DNA of 35,649 nt from an uncultured Microbulbifer sp. (GCF_947498635.1 NZ_CANMKV010000041.1:1-35649); one strand, 5' to 3'. Shown: positions 16,070-25,747, counted from the first letter of the stretch. Translations and numbers: made by a program. The notes: generated by a model not told the origin, from the sequence alone.

Positions 16070-16687
16070 TCAATGATTACCGAATCGAGCGATGGGTGCG
16101 GAGAGGTTCCATCGCAGAGCGGCCAGACGGATCGATAGGGTGACCAATACGGCTATGGCGATGACTAAATCTCCCGGCAACTTGCCACTGGCATCCAAAG
16201 CAACCAAAACGGCGGCCCCGCTGAGGGCTGCGGTGGCGTAGATCTCGCGCCGCAGTAGTAGGGGAATATCGCCAGATAGCACATCGCGTATTACTCCACC
16301 GAAGGTGCCGGTCATCATGCCCATAACGATGGCGATAGTGGGAGAAAAACCCAATTCCAGCCCTTTTTGTGTACCGATTACCACAAAAACCGCGAGACCG
16401 ATGGCATCTGCCACCATCAACAGGCGCATAGGTACCTGTAAATAGCGTATCAGGTAAAAACTGACCACACCGGTGATTACCGCGATCCACAAATAGTAGG
16501 TGTCTTGCAGCCAGAATACAGGGATGTTGAGGATGATGTCCCGAATGGTCCCCCCTCCAGTGGAGGTGGCACAGGCGAGTACCACGGCGCCGAATAGATC
16601 CATTTGCTTGTGCCCCGCGGCCAGTACACCACTGAAGGCAAAAACCGCTATGCCGATCAGGTCGAACCAGTGCAGCAGCTCATCCAT
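16070..16687 (-). CDS. TRIC-type trimeric cation channel family protein (UPF0126)
   Basis: A 205-residue protein with seven predicted membrane helices in two three-helix repeats plus one. Each repeat carries the family's glycine-rich motif (ATSTGGGTIRDIIL near residues 40-53 and GTFGGVIRDVL near 130). These are the YadS/YicG-like bacterial relatives of TRIC potassium channels, although transport of small substrates has also been proposed for the family. ATG 16687 is the only sensible start. It lies 73 bases upstream of the lipoprotein hydrolase gene on the same strand, so read-through is possible. Confidence 0.9.
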   Translation of the reverse strand: MDELLHWFDLIGIAVFAFSGVLAAGHKQMDLFGAVVLACATSTGGGTIRDIILNIPVFWLQDTYYLWIAVITGVVSFYLIRYLQVPMRLLMVADAIGLAVFVVIGTQKGLELGFSPTIAIVMGMMTGTFGGVIRDVLSGDIPLLLRREIYATAALSGAAVLVALDASGKLPGDLVIAIAVLVTLSIRLAALRWNLSAPIARFGNH

Positions 16688-16843
16688 ATCGTCTTAACAT
16701 CCACAGGTTGGAAAAGCGGGGAGAATAGCATTACTGATTTGGCAAGGGGAGGGAGCGATCGACGCTGCAGGTTAAGAGACAAGCCGTCTAACCGGACGGA
16801 TTACGACATTTCCAAATCGGATACTCGGGAATCAATGGAGAGG

Positions 16844-16870
16844 GGCGCACCCGCTGGTTGCCGGTGCGCC
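16844..16870 (-). terminator. hairpin after glutaryl-CoA dehydrogenase gene
   Basis: GGCGCACC (minus strand, plus positions 16863-16870) and GGTGCGCC (plus positions 16844-16851) form a perfect 8-bp GC-rich stem with an 11-base loop, 10 bases after the gcdH stop. CCCTCTCC follows rather than a T-run. Position suggests transcription termination. Confidence 0.5.
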
Positions 16871-16880
16871 TCAGTGGACC

Positions 16881-18065
16881 TTAAACGAACGCCTGCAGGC
16901 CGGTCTGAGCGCGGCCCAGGATCAGGGCATGCACGTCGTGGGTGCCTTCGTAGGTGTTTACGGCTTCCAGGTTCATCACGTGGCGAATCACATGGAATTC
17001 GTCGGAGATGCCGTTACCGCCGTGCATATCGCGGGAAATACGTGCAATATCCAGGGCTTTGCCACAGTTATTGCGCTTCACCAGAGAGATCATGGTGGGG
17101 TCGAACTGCTTGTTCTCGTCCATGATGCGACCAACGCGCAGGGACGCCTGCAAGCCCAGGGTGATCTCAGTTTGCATGTCGGCCAGTTTTTTCTGGAAGA
17201 GCTGGGTCTGGGCCAGCGGGCGGTTGAACTGCTTGCGGTCCAGGCCGTACTGGCGGGCCGCGTGCCAGCAGAACTCACCGGCACCCATGGCACCCCAGGA
17301 GATACCGTAGCGGGCGCGGTTTAGGCAGCCGAAGGGACCGCGCAGGCCGCCGACTTCAGGGAATTTGTTTTCTTCGGGAACGAAGACATTGTCCATCACG
17401 ATCTCGCCGGTGATGGAGGCGCGCAGGGAGAACTTGCCCTCGATCTTCGGGGCGGATAGTCCTTCCATGCCTTTCTCAAGCACAAAACCGCGGATGATAT
17501 CTTCGTCATCCTTCGCCCAAACCACAAAGACGTCGGCGATGGGGCTGTTGGTGATCCACATCTTGGCGCCGCTGATACGGTAGCCGCCGTCCACTTTTTT
17601 AGCGCGAGTCTTCATGCCGCCGGGATCGGAACCTGCATCGGGCTCGGTCAGGCCGAAGCAGCCGACCCACTCACCGCTGGCGAGTTTCGGCAGGTATTTC
17701 TGTTTCTGTTCTTCGCTGCCGTAGGCGTAGATGGGGTGCATGACCAGGCTGGACTGCACACTCATGGCGGAGCGGTAACCGGAGTCTACGCGCTCGACTT
17801 CTCGTGCTACCAGGCCGTAGGAAACATAGTTGAGACCGGCACAGCCATAGCCTTCGATGGTGGAGCCCAGCAGGCCCAGCTCACCCATCTCTCGCATGAT
17901 TTCGCGGTCGAAAATTTCGTGGCGGTTGGCCTCCAAAACCCTCGGCATCAGCTTGTTCTGGCAGTATTCGCGCGCGGCGTCGCGCACCATACGCTCTTCG
18001 TCGGTCAATTGCTGATCCAGCAGCAGGATATCGTCCCAGTGGGCGAGTGGCTGATGTTTACTCAT
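16881..18065 (-). CDS. gcdH: glutaryl-CoA dehydrogenase
   Basis: FAD enzyme that oxidises and decarboxylates glutaryl-CoA to crotonyl-CoA in lysine, hydroxylysine and tryptophan breakdown. The 394-residue chain shows the acyl-CoA dehydrogenase blocks [21 protein letters not shown] and RDMHGGNGI, and a catalytic base at Glu373 in [10 protein letters not shown]. The start region [18 protein letters not shown] and the [15 protein letters not shown] block match GcdH rather than other acyl-CoA dehydrogenases. ATG 18065 has a modest AGAAGAGA site. A CoA-transferase of the type paired with gcdH in pseudomonads lies at 30683, so the pair may work together although apart. It is divergent from the efflux operon. 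Confidence 0.93.
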   Translation of the reverse strand: MSKHQPLAHWDDILLLDQQLTDEERMVRDAAREYCQNKLMPRVLEANRHEIFDREIMREMGELGLLGSTIEGYGCAGLNYVSYGLVAREVERVDSGYRSAMSVQSSLVMHPIYAYGSEEQKQKYLPKLASGEWVGCFGLTEPDAGSDPGGMKTRAKKVDGGYRISGAKMWITNSPIADVFVVWAKDDEDIIRGFVLEKGMEGLSAPKIEGKFSLRASITGEIVMDNVFVPEENKFPEVGGLRGPFGCLNRARYGISWGAMGAGEFCWHAARQYGLDRKQFNRPLAQTQLFQKKLADMQTEITLGLQASLRVGRIMDENKQFDPTMISLVKRNNCGKALDIARISRDMHGGNGISDEFHVIRHVMNLEAVNTYEGTHDVHALILGRAQTGLQAFV

Positions 18066-18374
18066 GGCTTGTCTCTTCTACTTCCGTTATTAATCGGCAC
18101 CGGGGCCCGCCGCCAGTCCGGCAAAACCTGCTGGATTTTGACAGGGGCCTCGGCAAGAGCCCCGCGACAAATCCCGGTGACCATTCAGTTATTGTGGCGC
18201 ATCATACCGAAGTCGCCGCGCCGGGGCACTCCCGCAGGCGGCAAAATTTAAGCTGAGTTTAAAGTCACTGTGTAAACAAGGGTAAAACGCATTGCGAGGT
18301 ATTTTGACGAGCGGATAATGCACGCAATAATTCCCTGTTTTTTCTAGATTTAAATTCATTTACGGTGATTTTTC
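18066..18374. promoter_or_regulatory. divergent control region between gcdH and efflux operon
   Basis: About 310 bases between the gcdH start and the first efflux gene, with no supported gene. On the plus strand TTGCGA (18292-18297), a 16-base spacer and GATAAT (18314-18319) make a possible sigma-70 promoter for the efflux operon. A dyad GTTTA-N11-TAAAC lies near 18257-18277 and could bind a regulator. No regulator gene is adjacent. Both calls are by eye. Confidence 0.35.
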
Positions 18375-19811
18375 TTGCGCTTTCCCCGTGTTTTGGCAAT
18401 TTGTGTTCCGCTGTTGGCCAGCTGTACAACAGCACCTCCCGAAGCTGTTCCGCCGCAAAATATTTTGCCGCTGCCAGTGGCGTTTAGTGATAGTGGCAGC
18501 GTGGTGGCCGAGGTGCGCTGGTGGCGCGGGTTTGAAGATCCTCAGCTCGACCAGCTGGTGGCGCTGGCCCTGGGGGACAACCCGAATCTGCAGGCCAGTT
18601 ACTGGCGCCTGCGCCAGGCGGCCGCCGCAGCGCGTGGGGCCCGCTCCGGCCTATGGCCGAGGTTGACCGCGCGGATTGAAAATACCGAGCAGCGCTACTC
18701 TTCCGGTGAATTCACCGCCCCCTCGAACGAGGGCAACAGCTGGAGCACCCGTATCGCCGCCAGTTACGAGGTTGATCTGTGGGGGCGGGTGCGCGCTGGT
18801 GCCAGTGCCGCCGAAGCGGGTTTCCTGGCCCAGGAACAAAATTTACAAACAGCCTCTTTAAGCCTCGCCGCGGAGGTATCGTCCAACTGGTTGGAGTTGC
18901 GCGAACAGTGGGGGCAGCGCGACCTGCTGCTACAACAACTGGAAACCAATCGCCAGTCCCTGCAAGTGCTGGAGTTGCGCTTTGGGCGCGGCGTCAGTGA
19001 TGCCGCCGATGTACTGCAGCAGCGTCAGCTCATACAGCGCTCTGAACAGGAGCTAGAGCAAGCCGGTGCCAATATTGATGTGCTCGAAGTGCAGCTGGCG
19101 ACTTTGCTCGGTATTACCCCCTCTCAATTGCACAGTTATATTCACAGGGAGGCGAACCTGCCTCTGTTACCAGCCCTGCCCGATACAGGGATTCCCTCCC
19201 AGTTACTACTCCGGCGCCCGGATGTGCGCGAAGCGCAGCGCAAGCTGTTGCAAGATTATCACCTCGCCGATCAGTCCTGGGCGAACCGCTTGCCGACGTT
19301 GAGCCTCTCCGCCGTGGCCAGCAATGGCACGAGCCTGATCAGTGACATTACCGAGAACTGGTTACTGGCGATTGCCGCCTCTATTGAAGGGGTCATCTTC
19401 GATGGCGGCGCACTGGTTTCGGCACGAGAGCAACAGGATGCGGTGTTACAGGAGGGCTGGGCGCAGTATCGGGAAACGGTAAATCAGGCGCTGTCAGAGG
19501 TTGAGCAGGCCCTGATTCGCGAGCGTGCTTTGTCCCAGGAACTGGCACACTTGCGCGAGCGCGAGCGGTTGTCTGCTCTGATCGTGGAGCGGCGCAACCG
19601 GGCCTATATCCGCGGTGCTGTCGATTTTCTCAATCTGCTCACGGCAACCATTGAACAGCAGAGCCTGGCGCGGGAAGTGTTGTCCGCCGAGCGTCAGCGA
19701 TTGCAAAACCGAGTCACCCTATATCGCGCACTCTCCGGGGGATTGCCCCAGAAAGACCTGCCCGCGCCGGGGCCTGTAGATCTGGAGCTGTACCTGGAGG
19801 GAAATAGCTGA
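18375..19811 (+). CDS. outer-membrane efflux lipoprotein (TolC/NodT family)
   Basis: The exit duct of an RND efflux pump. A lipobox LLASC puts the lipidated Cys at residue 17, as in OprM/NodT-type proteins. Two outer-membrane-efflux repeats follow in 478 residues, with long helices (NLQASYWRLRQAAAAARGARSG, SYEVDLWGRVRAGASAAEAG) and the NodT block LLLRRPDVREAQRKL near residue 280. The start is TTG 18375 with a weak ribosome site. Its TGA overlaps the ATG of the adaptor gene by one base, so it is first in a three-gene operon. Confidence 0.9.
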   Translation: MRFPRVLAICVPLLASCTTAPPEAVPPQNILPLPVAFSDSGSVVAEVRWWRGFEDPQLDQLVALALGDNPNLQASYWRLRQAAAAARGARSGLWPRLTARIENTEQRYSSGEFTAPSNEGNSWSTRIAASYEVDLWGRVRAGASAAEAGFLAQEQNLQTASLSLAAEVSSNWLELREQWGQRDLLLQQLETNRQSLQVLELRFGRGVSDAADVLQQRQLIQRSEQELEQAGANIDVLEVQLATLLGITPSQLHSYIHREANLPLLPALPDTGIPSQLLLRRPDVREAQRKLLQDYHLADQSWANRLPTLSLSAVASNGTSLISDITENWLLAIAASIEGVIFDGGALVSAREQQDAVLQEGWAQYRETVNQALSEVEQALIRERALSQELAHLRERERLSALIVERRNRAYIRGAVDFLNLLTATIEQQSLAREVLSAERQRLQNRVTLYRALSGGLPQKDLPAPGPVDLELYLEGNS

Positions 19812-21049
19812 TGTTAAAGAAGTTCAAACCGCGCCTGTTGATACCGGTTGGCCTGCTGTTATCAGCATTTGTACTGGCCAGCTGGATGATGCAGGAGAAG
19901 CCTAGGGTCACTCGCGGGGAGCGCAAAGCCCCACCGCCGACGGTGGACATCGCCGTGGCCGAGCAGGGCAGCTTCCCGGTTACCCTGAGCGCACTGGGGA
20001 AGGTGACCGCGCGCGAATTGGCGGAGTTGCAGTCTTTAGTGGATGGGCAGGTGGAGTGGCTCGACTACGACCTGGGACCGGGAGCGGTGTTGCCCGAGGG
20101 GCAAATCTTGCTGCGCATAGACACTGAGCCCTATCAACTGGCCCTGAAATCCGCGCAGAGCACCCTGGCCGGGCGCCGTGCGGAGCTGCAGCAGGAAAGA
20201 GGGCAGCAGCAGGTGGCACAAGAGGAGTACGCGCTGCTCGGTAGCACGCTCGGTGATGCGGACCGCGCATTGGTACTGAGAGAGCCGCAGCAGGCCGCAG
20301 CTGAGGCCGCCGTGCAGGCGGCAGAGGTCGAGGTGGCACTGGCGCAGCGCAATCTCCGTCTCACCGAATTGCGCGCTCCGTTCGACGCCTTGGTAGTGGA
20401 GCGGAATGTGGATGTGGGTGATCGCGTCTCTCCGGGCAATACGCTTTACAGCCTGGCCAGTGCCAGCCGCTTCCAGATTGCTGTTGAAGTGCCCGCTTCG
20501 CAGCTACACCGCTTAACCAGTGGTGATACAGAGGTGCGTATTTATGGAAGCCAGTGGCCTGCCGGCATCTATCGCCAGGGAGAGTTTGTTCGGGTGATTC
20601 CGGTCCTGGAGGAGCAGGGGCGCCTCGCGCGGGTTTTGGTCGAGCTGGATGACCCCCTGTCGGTATTGAATCCCTCCCAGCCGCAGCTCTTACTCAACGA
20701 CCTTGCTCGGGTGGACATTGTCTCTCGAAGCGAGAAGGCGCTGGTGCGTATCCCCCTGACCGCTTTGCAGGATGGCAATCTGGTCTGGGTAGTGCGGGAC
20801 AACCGTACAAATATCCTGCCTGTTGCTGTCGCTTATATCAGTGACAACTTCGCTGTACTTGAGAGTGGCCTCAGCGGTGGTGAGACCCTGGTAACTACCC
20901 GCCTGATCACGGTCACCGATGGTATGCCGGTGCGGGTTGCTGCGGATGCCCCGCGGGGCGAGGGTCTGCCCGCGGAGGCCGCCGCCTCAGTACCCAAGAC
21001 TTCGGAGCTCGGTCCCCAGGGGCGGAAAGCCGGAGGCGCCAATGACTGA
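19811..21049 (+). CDS. RND efflux periplasmic adaptor (membrane fusion protein)
   Basis: Links the inner-membrane RND pump to the outer-membrane duct. The 412-residue chain has an N-terminal membrane anchor (about 9-30), a lipoyl-like half near PVTLSALGKVTARELAELQS, a helical hairpin rich in Gln, Ala and Glu (about 100-180), then LRAPFDALVVERNVDVGDRVSPG, the second lipoyl half typical of the HlyD/AcrA family. Beta-barrel and membrane-proximal parts follow. No lipobox is seen, so it is anchored by its helix. It overlaps the upstream gene by one base and the permease gene by eight. Confidence 0.92.
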   Translation: MLKKFKPRLLIPVGLLLSAFVLASWMMQEKPRVTRGERKAPPPTVDIAVAEQGSFPVTLSALGKVTARELAELQSLVDGQVEWLDYDLGPGAVLPEGQILLRIDTEPYQLALKSAQSTLAGRRAELQQERGQQQVAQEEYALLGSTLGDADRALVLREPQQAAAEAAVQAAEVEVALAQRNLRLTELRAPFDALVVERNVDVGDRVSPGNTLYSLASASRFQIAVEVPASQLHRLTSGDTEVRIYGSQWPAGIYRQGEFVRVIPVLEEQGRLARVLVELDDPLSVLNPSQPQLLLNDLARVDIVSRSEKALVRIPLTALQDGNLVWVVRDNRTNILPVAVAYISDNFAVLESGLSGGETLVTTRLITVTDGMPVRVAADAPRGEGLPAEAAASVPKTSELGPQGRKAGGAND

Positions 21050-24000
21050 GCGCAATAGAAATGAGGCCGGCATAGACACTCGCCGCGGCGCCATTGCCTG
21101 GATGGCGCGCAACCATGTCACCGCAAATTTGCTGATGCTTGTTTTGATTGTCGGTGGCCTGGCCTTTTCTCTGGTGGTCAAAAAAGAGGTCTTTCCCGAG
21201 TTCAGCCTGGATATGGTGTCGGTTTCTATCTCCTATCCCGGCGCCAGTCCGGAGGAGGTGGAGCGGGGCGTGCTGGTGGCCGCTGAGCAGGCGGTACAGG
21301 GCATTGTGGGAATTAAGGAGATGCGCGGCGCTGCCAATGAGGGCAGTGCCTCTTTAATCTTGGAGCTGGAGGGCGATGCGGACGCCAACTTGGTTTATCA
21401 GAACATCCAACAGGCTATCGATTCGGTCTCAACCTTTCCCGGCGATATCGAACGCCCCCAGGTAAGCCTGGCCGAGCGTAAGCGCGATGTGCTGGATCTT
21501 GTCCTGCATGGTGATCTGGATGACCGCAGTCTGCGCGCCCTGGCGATGCAGGTATACGACAAGCTGGAGGCCCACAGGGGCATCACCCAGCTGGAGACGC
21601 GCGGTATGCGCAACCTGGAAGTGGCGATTGAGATTCGCCGCGATGACCTGCGGCGCTACGGCCTCACCCTGGCCGAGGTGGCTGCCACGGTAAAGAATGC
21701 CGCGGTGGATATTCCCTCCGGCAGTGTGAAGTCCGATGCAGGCGAGATTCTGGTACGGGTCACCGAGCGGCGTGATTGGGCGCGGGAGTTTGGCGATGTG
21801 GTGGTCACCCGCGGCAGCGGTGGCGGCCCAGTCTATTTGCGCGATATGGCCAATGTCAGCGATGCCCTCGAAGACGAGGCGCGCAATATGGTGTTTAACG
21901 GTGAGCCCGCGGTCAGTATCAAAGTGTATCGCGTGGGCGATCAAACACCGATGAGTGTCAGCGAAGCGGCGCGGGAGGTGATCGAGGATGTCAGGGAAAA
22001 CCTGCCGCCGGGGGTGACTTTGACCATTCGCGATGACGATTCCGAGATCTTTAAAGAGCGCCTCTCCCTACTGCTGAAAAACGGTTTTATCGGCCTTCTA
22101 TTGGTGTTTGTCGTGCTCGGTGCCTTTTTGGAGCTGCGCCTGGCGTTTTGGGTCACGCTGGGTATTCCCACTAGTTTCCTCGGGTCGCTGTTGTTCCTGC
22201 CCGGGCTGGACGTCTCGATCAGTATGGTGAGTATGTTCGCCTTTATCATCGCCCTGGGTATCGTGGTGGATGATGCGATTATCGCCGGGGAGAATATCCA
22301 TGAGTGGCGCCAGAAGGGCTATAGCAACCTGGAGGCTGCCATCGCCGGTGCGCGCCAGGTGGCGGTACCACTCACTTTTGCCATCCTCACCAATATCGTC
22401 GCCTTTATTCCCCTGATGGCGTTACCCGGATTTATGGGCAAAATTTTTGGGGTTATTCCCTTTGTGGTGGGCTCGGTATTTATTATTTCCTGGGTGGAGG
22501 CGCTGTTTATTCTGCCGGCGCATTTAGCCCACTCCCGCCGTCACTATAAGAGCCCGCGGGCCCGGCGTTTTGCCGCACGGCAGAAACTGTTGGCGCGAGG
22601 GCTGGACCGCTTTGTACAGCGGCGTTTCCGGCCGTTTCTGAATCGGTGTGTGGCGCACCGCTATAGCACCATTGCCGTGGCTATTGCCATTTTGCTGGTG
22701 GTTGGAGGCTACGCGGCCAGTGGTCGTATGGGCTTTACCCTGATGCCGAGAGTGGAGCGGGATTCCGGCCGTTTTGCCGTGACCTTTCCCACTGGCACCG
22801 CCCAGTTTCAGTTGGAGAAGGCGAGGGCGCAGATTATCGAGGCCGCCGATAAAGTGCTCGAGCAGTATGACCGCGATCAGGTTTTTCTCGGAAGTCGAGG
22901 TTTGATCGGGGATGATGCGGTTCAGGTGGACACCTATTTTGTTGCAGCGGATCAGCGCCCCTTCTCAACCGGGGAGTTTGTGCGCCAGTGGCGCCGGGAA
23001 GTGGGGCCGATCGCGGGCTCGCTCAGTGCCATCACCGCCTCTGATCGCGGCGGACCCGGTGCCGGCTCTTCCCTTACCGTAGAGCTACGCCACACAGATA
23101 CTGATATTCTGGAGGGGGCCGCATTGCGTCTGGCCAGTGAGCTAGAGCAATTCCCCAATGTGAGCGACATCGATGCGGGTATCTCGCTGGGTAAAACTCA
23201 GCTGGACCTGACCCTGACAGAAACGGCCAAGAGTTTGGGCGTTTCGGCCGAAGAAATCGGTCGCCAGTTGCGCGCCGCTCTTTATGGGGCCGAGGCACTG
23301 CGTCAACAGCGCGGTCGAGATCAGGTCAAGGTGATGGTGCGTTTGCCGGAGAGCGAGCGGATCACCTTGGACGATGTACACAATATTATGATCCGCGCGA
23401 ATAATGGTCTGTGGTTGCCACTTCTTGATCTTGTCGAGATAGATCAAGGGCGTGCCTATGCCAAGATTAATCGCCGCGAAGGGCGTAGGGTAACTACGGT
23501 TACCGCCAATGTGGAGCCCAGCGACCAGGCGGCCTTGGTGATTAATGCCCTGGATAACAGCGTGATGCCGCAGTTGCAGGCAGAGTTTCCCGGCCTCGCG
23601 ATTTCCTATGAGGGCCGCCAGGCGGATGAGCGGGAAGGGCTCGCCTCGCTGGGGCTCACTTTCCTGCTGGCGATGGCCGTGCTGTACCTGCTTTTGGCAA
23701 TTCCGCTGAAAAGTTATATTCAGCCGCTTATTGTAATGATCGCCATTCCTTTTGGGGTAATTGGCGCTTTACTCGGTCATTTGGGCATGGGTTACGGCCT
23801 CAGTATGGTAAGCCTGCTGGGTATGGTGGCGCTCGCGGGGGTGGTGATCAATGACACTCTGGTAATGATTGAATACAGCAATCGGCTGCGCAGCGAGGGG
23901 GTTGATCTGGAGACGGCAATTAAGCGGGCGGCGGCACGCCGCTTCCGCCCGATCGTGTTGACTACGGTGACCACATTCTGCGGCTTGATGCCGATGATTT

Positions 24001-24191
24001 TTGAAACCTCGGTGCAGGCGCGCTTTATGATCCCCATGGCGATCTCCCTCGGTTACGGGATTCTAGCCGCCACCGCTATTTCGCTGCTGTTAGTCCCCTG
24101 TCTGTATTTGATGCTCGGTAAAGATATCCCATGGCTGCTGATGCGTTTGAAAAACGCGGCTAAGTCCCTCTCCGGATTGGTTCGGGCGTGA
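21042..24191 (+). CDS. RND efflux permease (HAE1/AcrB superfamily)
   Basis: Proton-driven inner-membrane pump of about 1049 residues. The start is ATG 21042 (MTERNRNEAG), with GGAGG five bases upstream, inside the adaptor gene. The frame is open further upstream but that part duplicates adaptor coding. The two-fold RND layout is clear: a first helix after ARNHVTANLL, periplasmic porter domains, TM4 with the paired aspartates in GIVVDDAIIAGENI, and a second half with TM10 block GVVINDTLVMIEYSN. In AcrB the TM10 relay has a lysine at the place where Asn appears here, a difference typical of a less studied HAE1 subgroup. Substrates cannot be inferred. A hairpin terminator follows. Confidence 0.93.
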   Translation: MTERNRNEAGIDTRRGAIAWMARNHVTANLLMLVLIVGGLAFSLVVKKEVFPEFSLDMVSVSISYPGASPEEVERGVLVAAEQAVQGIVGIKEMRGAANEGSASLILELEGDADANLVYQNIQQAIDSVSTFPGDIERPQVSLAERKRDVLDLVLHGDLDDRSLRALAMQVYDKLEAHRGITQLETRGMRNLEVAIEIRRDDLRRYGLTLAEVAATVKNAAVDIPSGSVKSDAGEILVRVTERRDWAREFGDVVVTRGSGGGPVYLRDMANVSDALEDEARNMVFNGEPAVSIKVYRVGDQTPMSVSEAAREVIEDVRENLPPGVTLTIRDDDSEIFKERLSLLLKNGFIGLLLVFVVLGAFLELRLAFWVTLGIPTSFLGSLLFLPGLDVSISMVSMFAFIIALGIVVDDAIIAGENIHEWRQKGYSNLEAAIAGARQVAVPLTFAILTNIVAFIPLMALPGFMGKIFGVIPFVVGSVFIISWVEALFILPAHLAHSRRHYKSPRARRFAARQKLLARGLDRFVQRRFRPFLNRCVAHRYSTIAVAIAILLVVGGYAASGRMGFTLMPRVERDSGRFAVTFPTGTAQFQLEKARAQIIEAADKVLEQYDRDQVFLGSRGLIGDDAVQVDTYFVAADQRPFSTGEFVRQWRREVGPIAGSLSAITASDRGGPGAGSSLTVELRHTDTDILEGAALRLASELEQFPNVSDIDAGISLGKTQLDLTLTETAKSLGVSAEEIGRQLRAALYGAEALRQQRGRDQVKVMVRLPESERITLDDVHNIMIRANNGLWLPLLDLVEIDQGRAYAKINRREGRRVTTVTANVEPSDQAALVINALDNSVMPQLQAEFPGLAISYEGRQADEREGLASLGLTFLLAMAVLYLLLAIPLKSYIQPLIVMIAIPFGVIGALLGHLGMGYGLSMVSLLGMVALAGVVINDTLVMIEYSNRLRSEGVDLETAIKRAAARRFRPIVLTTVTTFCGLMPMIFETSVQARFMIPMAISLGYGILAATAISLLLVPCLYLMLGKDIPWLLMRLKNAAKSLSGLVRA

Positions 24192-24223
24192 AGATGATGT
24201 GCTTCTGCTGATTCATGGCGTCA

Positions 24224-24248
24224 ACTGCGCAGGCCTCTCCTGCGCAGT
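24224..24248 (+). terminator. perfect hairpin ending the efflux operon
   Basis: ACTGCGCAGG (24224-24233) and CCTGCGCAGT (24239-24248) form a perfect 10-bp stem with a five-base loop, 33 bases after the permease stop. No T-run follows. The position after a three-gene operon makes a terminator the best reading. Confidence 0.6.
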
Positions 24249-24579
24249 GTGTCCTAATGGAGATTGTGCAGGGAAGATGCATGATCAAGATTAACCGCTA
24301 AGGGATACGTGAATCACACCAACCAGTTCAATGAGCGTTAGGGAGTTGTCTATAGTACGGAACTAGAGAGTGGGTTAGTTTTTCTTCCGTCATAAGTGGT
24401 CAATCCGAGAAAAGGCAGTGAGCACGATCAACCCTCTGGTGACCGAATCTTGGGTATAAGCGTCGTTTTGTCGGACGTGACAACAATTATTTCGATCGAG
24501 AAACAACCTAGCTTACAGGCTAGGCAGCCTTTAATAAGTCTCAAAGGATTCCGTTGGCAAGTTATTGTCGAGGGTGACA
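24249..24579. other. intergenic region upstream of the pyrophosphatase gene
   Basis: About 330 bases without a supported gene. A small hairpin, CCTAGC/GCTAGG with a six-base loop, lies at 24507-24524, in the likely leader of the pyrophosphatase transcript. The open frame 24396-24617 has no ribosome site and unconvincing composition. Confidence 0.5.
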
Positions 24580-25719
24580 ATGAAAATTCTAATTTCAAGC
24601 TTGTCGATATCAGGTGAGCGTCCCATAGCCGGTCTTCTGTATTTGCTTGGTACAGCGGTAGCCCTACCACTCAGTTTGCTTTTGAGTTTCCCTGTAGTCT
24701 CGGTTGAAATCGGTGCCACGGAGCGGGGTCAGGATAACCCCTCCACCGGTGTCCCCGCGGATTTTCTGCGCAAGGAGTTAGCGGGCCGGGAGAACCTGGT
24801 TTGGACGGGGCATACAATCCCCGATACCGACTCGTTTGCTGCAAGCTTGCTCGCGGCCTTTATTTACGGGGGCAAGCCAGGGCTGCCCGGTGCACTTAAC
24901 CCGGAATCTCGTTTCGCGATTGACGAGTGTGATGTCGACGAGCCTGAGGTCATTGAGGATTTCTCTGGTATGACGACGGGGTTGGTCGACTTCAATCAGA
25001 GCACCCAGTTACCACCCGGCACTGATCCGGACTCGATCGCAGCCATCATCGACCATCACGCGATCGGCGGGTCGCCGATCAATATTCCGAATGTGATTAC
25101 CATTGAAATCAGACCTTGGGGATCGACGGCAACAATCTTGGTGGACCATGCGCAGAAGCTGGGCATTGAGCTACCGGTTCCGCTCGCGTGTATGGGGCTT
25201 GCGGCGATTCTTTCGGATACGGTTAACCTGACATCACCGACCACTATTGTATACGACAAGGCTTATGCCCAAAAACTGGCAAAGAGAGCGGGCATAGCTG
25301 ATATCAATCAGCTTGCAGAGCGCATGTTGCTCGCGAAGTCTGATTTAGGTGGATTGTCGGCCAGGGATATCGTTTTACTCGATTACAAGAATTTCGAGTT
25401 CGGTGGGAAAAAGGTCGGCATTGGCGTTGCTGAAACGCTGACCGCTCAGCAGTTGATTAACCGGCGATATGAACTTAAATCTGCCATAGAAGCGCAGAAA
25501 AAAGAGAGTGGTGTTGATCACTTGATCTTTGCGATTGTCGATACCCGAGACAATAAATCTTATTTGCTCTGGGGTGATGATGAGGACAAGCATATCGTGG
25601 TCTCGGCTTTTGGTGGAGACATCAAGGACGACATGCTGGTTGCTGACGGTGTGATCTCGCGCAAACGCCAAATTGGACCCTCTATTCAAAGAGCCGTAGA
25701 GAAACTAGGGGCCGATTGA
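24580..25719 (+). CDS. family II (DHH) manganese-dependent inorganic pyrophosphatase with N-terminal membrane segment
   Basis: Hydrolyses pyrophosphate to phosphate with Mn/Co. The DHH-fold motifs are in order: GHTIPDTDS (about residue 84), LVDFNQ (about 134), IDHHAIG (about 154), AILSDT (about 209) and the C-terminal SRKRQIGPS (about 364). Family II enzymes are about 300-310 residues, start directly at a GHxxPDTDS strand and are cytoplasmic. This one has 379 residues, with about 80 extra at the N-terminus: MKILISS, basic residues, then a hydrophobic run of about 25 (residues 16-41) and a polar linker. That suggests an exported or membrane-tethered enzyme. No good start exists between the hydrophobic run and the core. 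ATG 24580 has GAGG six bases upstream. VDFNQ replaces the usual VDHNE. Confidence 0.9.
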   Translation: MKILISSLSISGERPIAGLLYLLGTAVALPLSLLLSFPVVSVEIGATERGQDNPSTGVPADFLRKELAGRENLVWTGHTIPDTDSFAASLLAAFIYGGKPGLPGALNPESRFAIDECDVDEPEVIEDFSGMTTGLVDFNQSTQLPPGTDPDSIAAIIDHHAIGGSPINIPNVITIEIRPWGSTATILVDHAQKLGIELPVPLACMGLAAILSDTVNLTSPTTIVYDKAYAQKLAKRAGIADINQLAERMLLAKSDLGGLSARDIVLLDYKNFEFGGKKVGIGVAETLTAQQLINRRYELKSAIEAQKKESGVDHLIFAIVDTRDNKSYLLWGDDEDKHIVVSAFGGDIKDDMLVADGVISRKRQIGPSIQRAVEKLGAD

Positions 25720-25747
25720 TTGGGTGTGCTGCGGCAATTGTGCGGAG

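Noticed and set aside
24396..24617. Open frame of 73 codons overlapping the pyrophosphatase start
   Set aside because: No ribosome site, poor composition, and it overlaps a well-supported gene in another frame.
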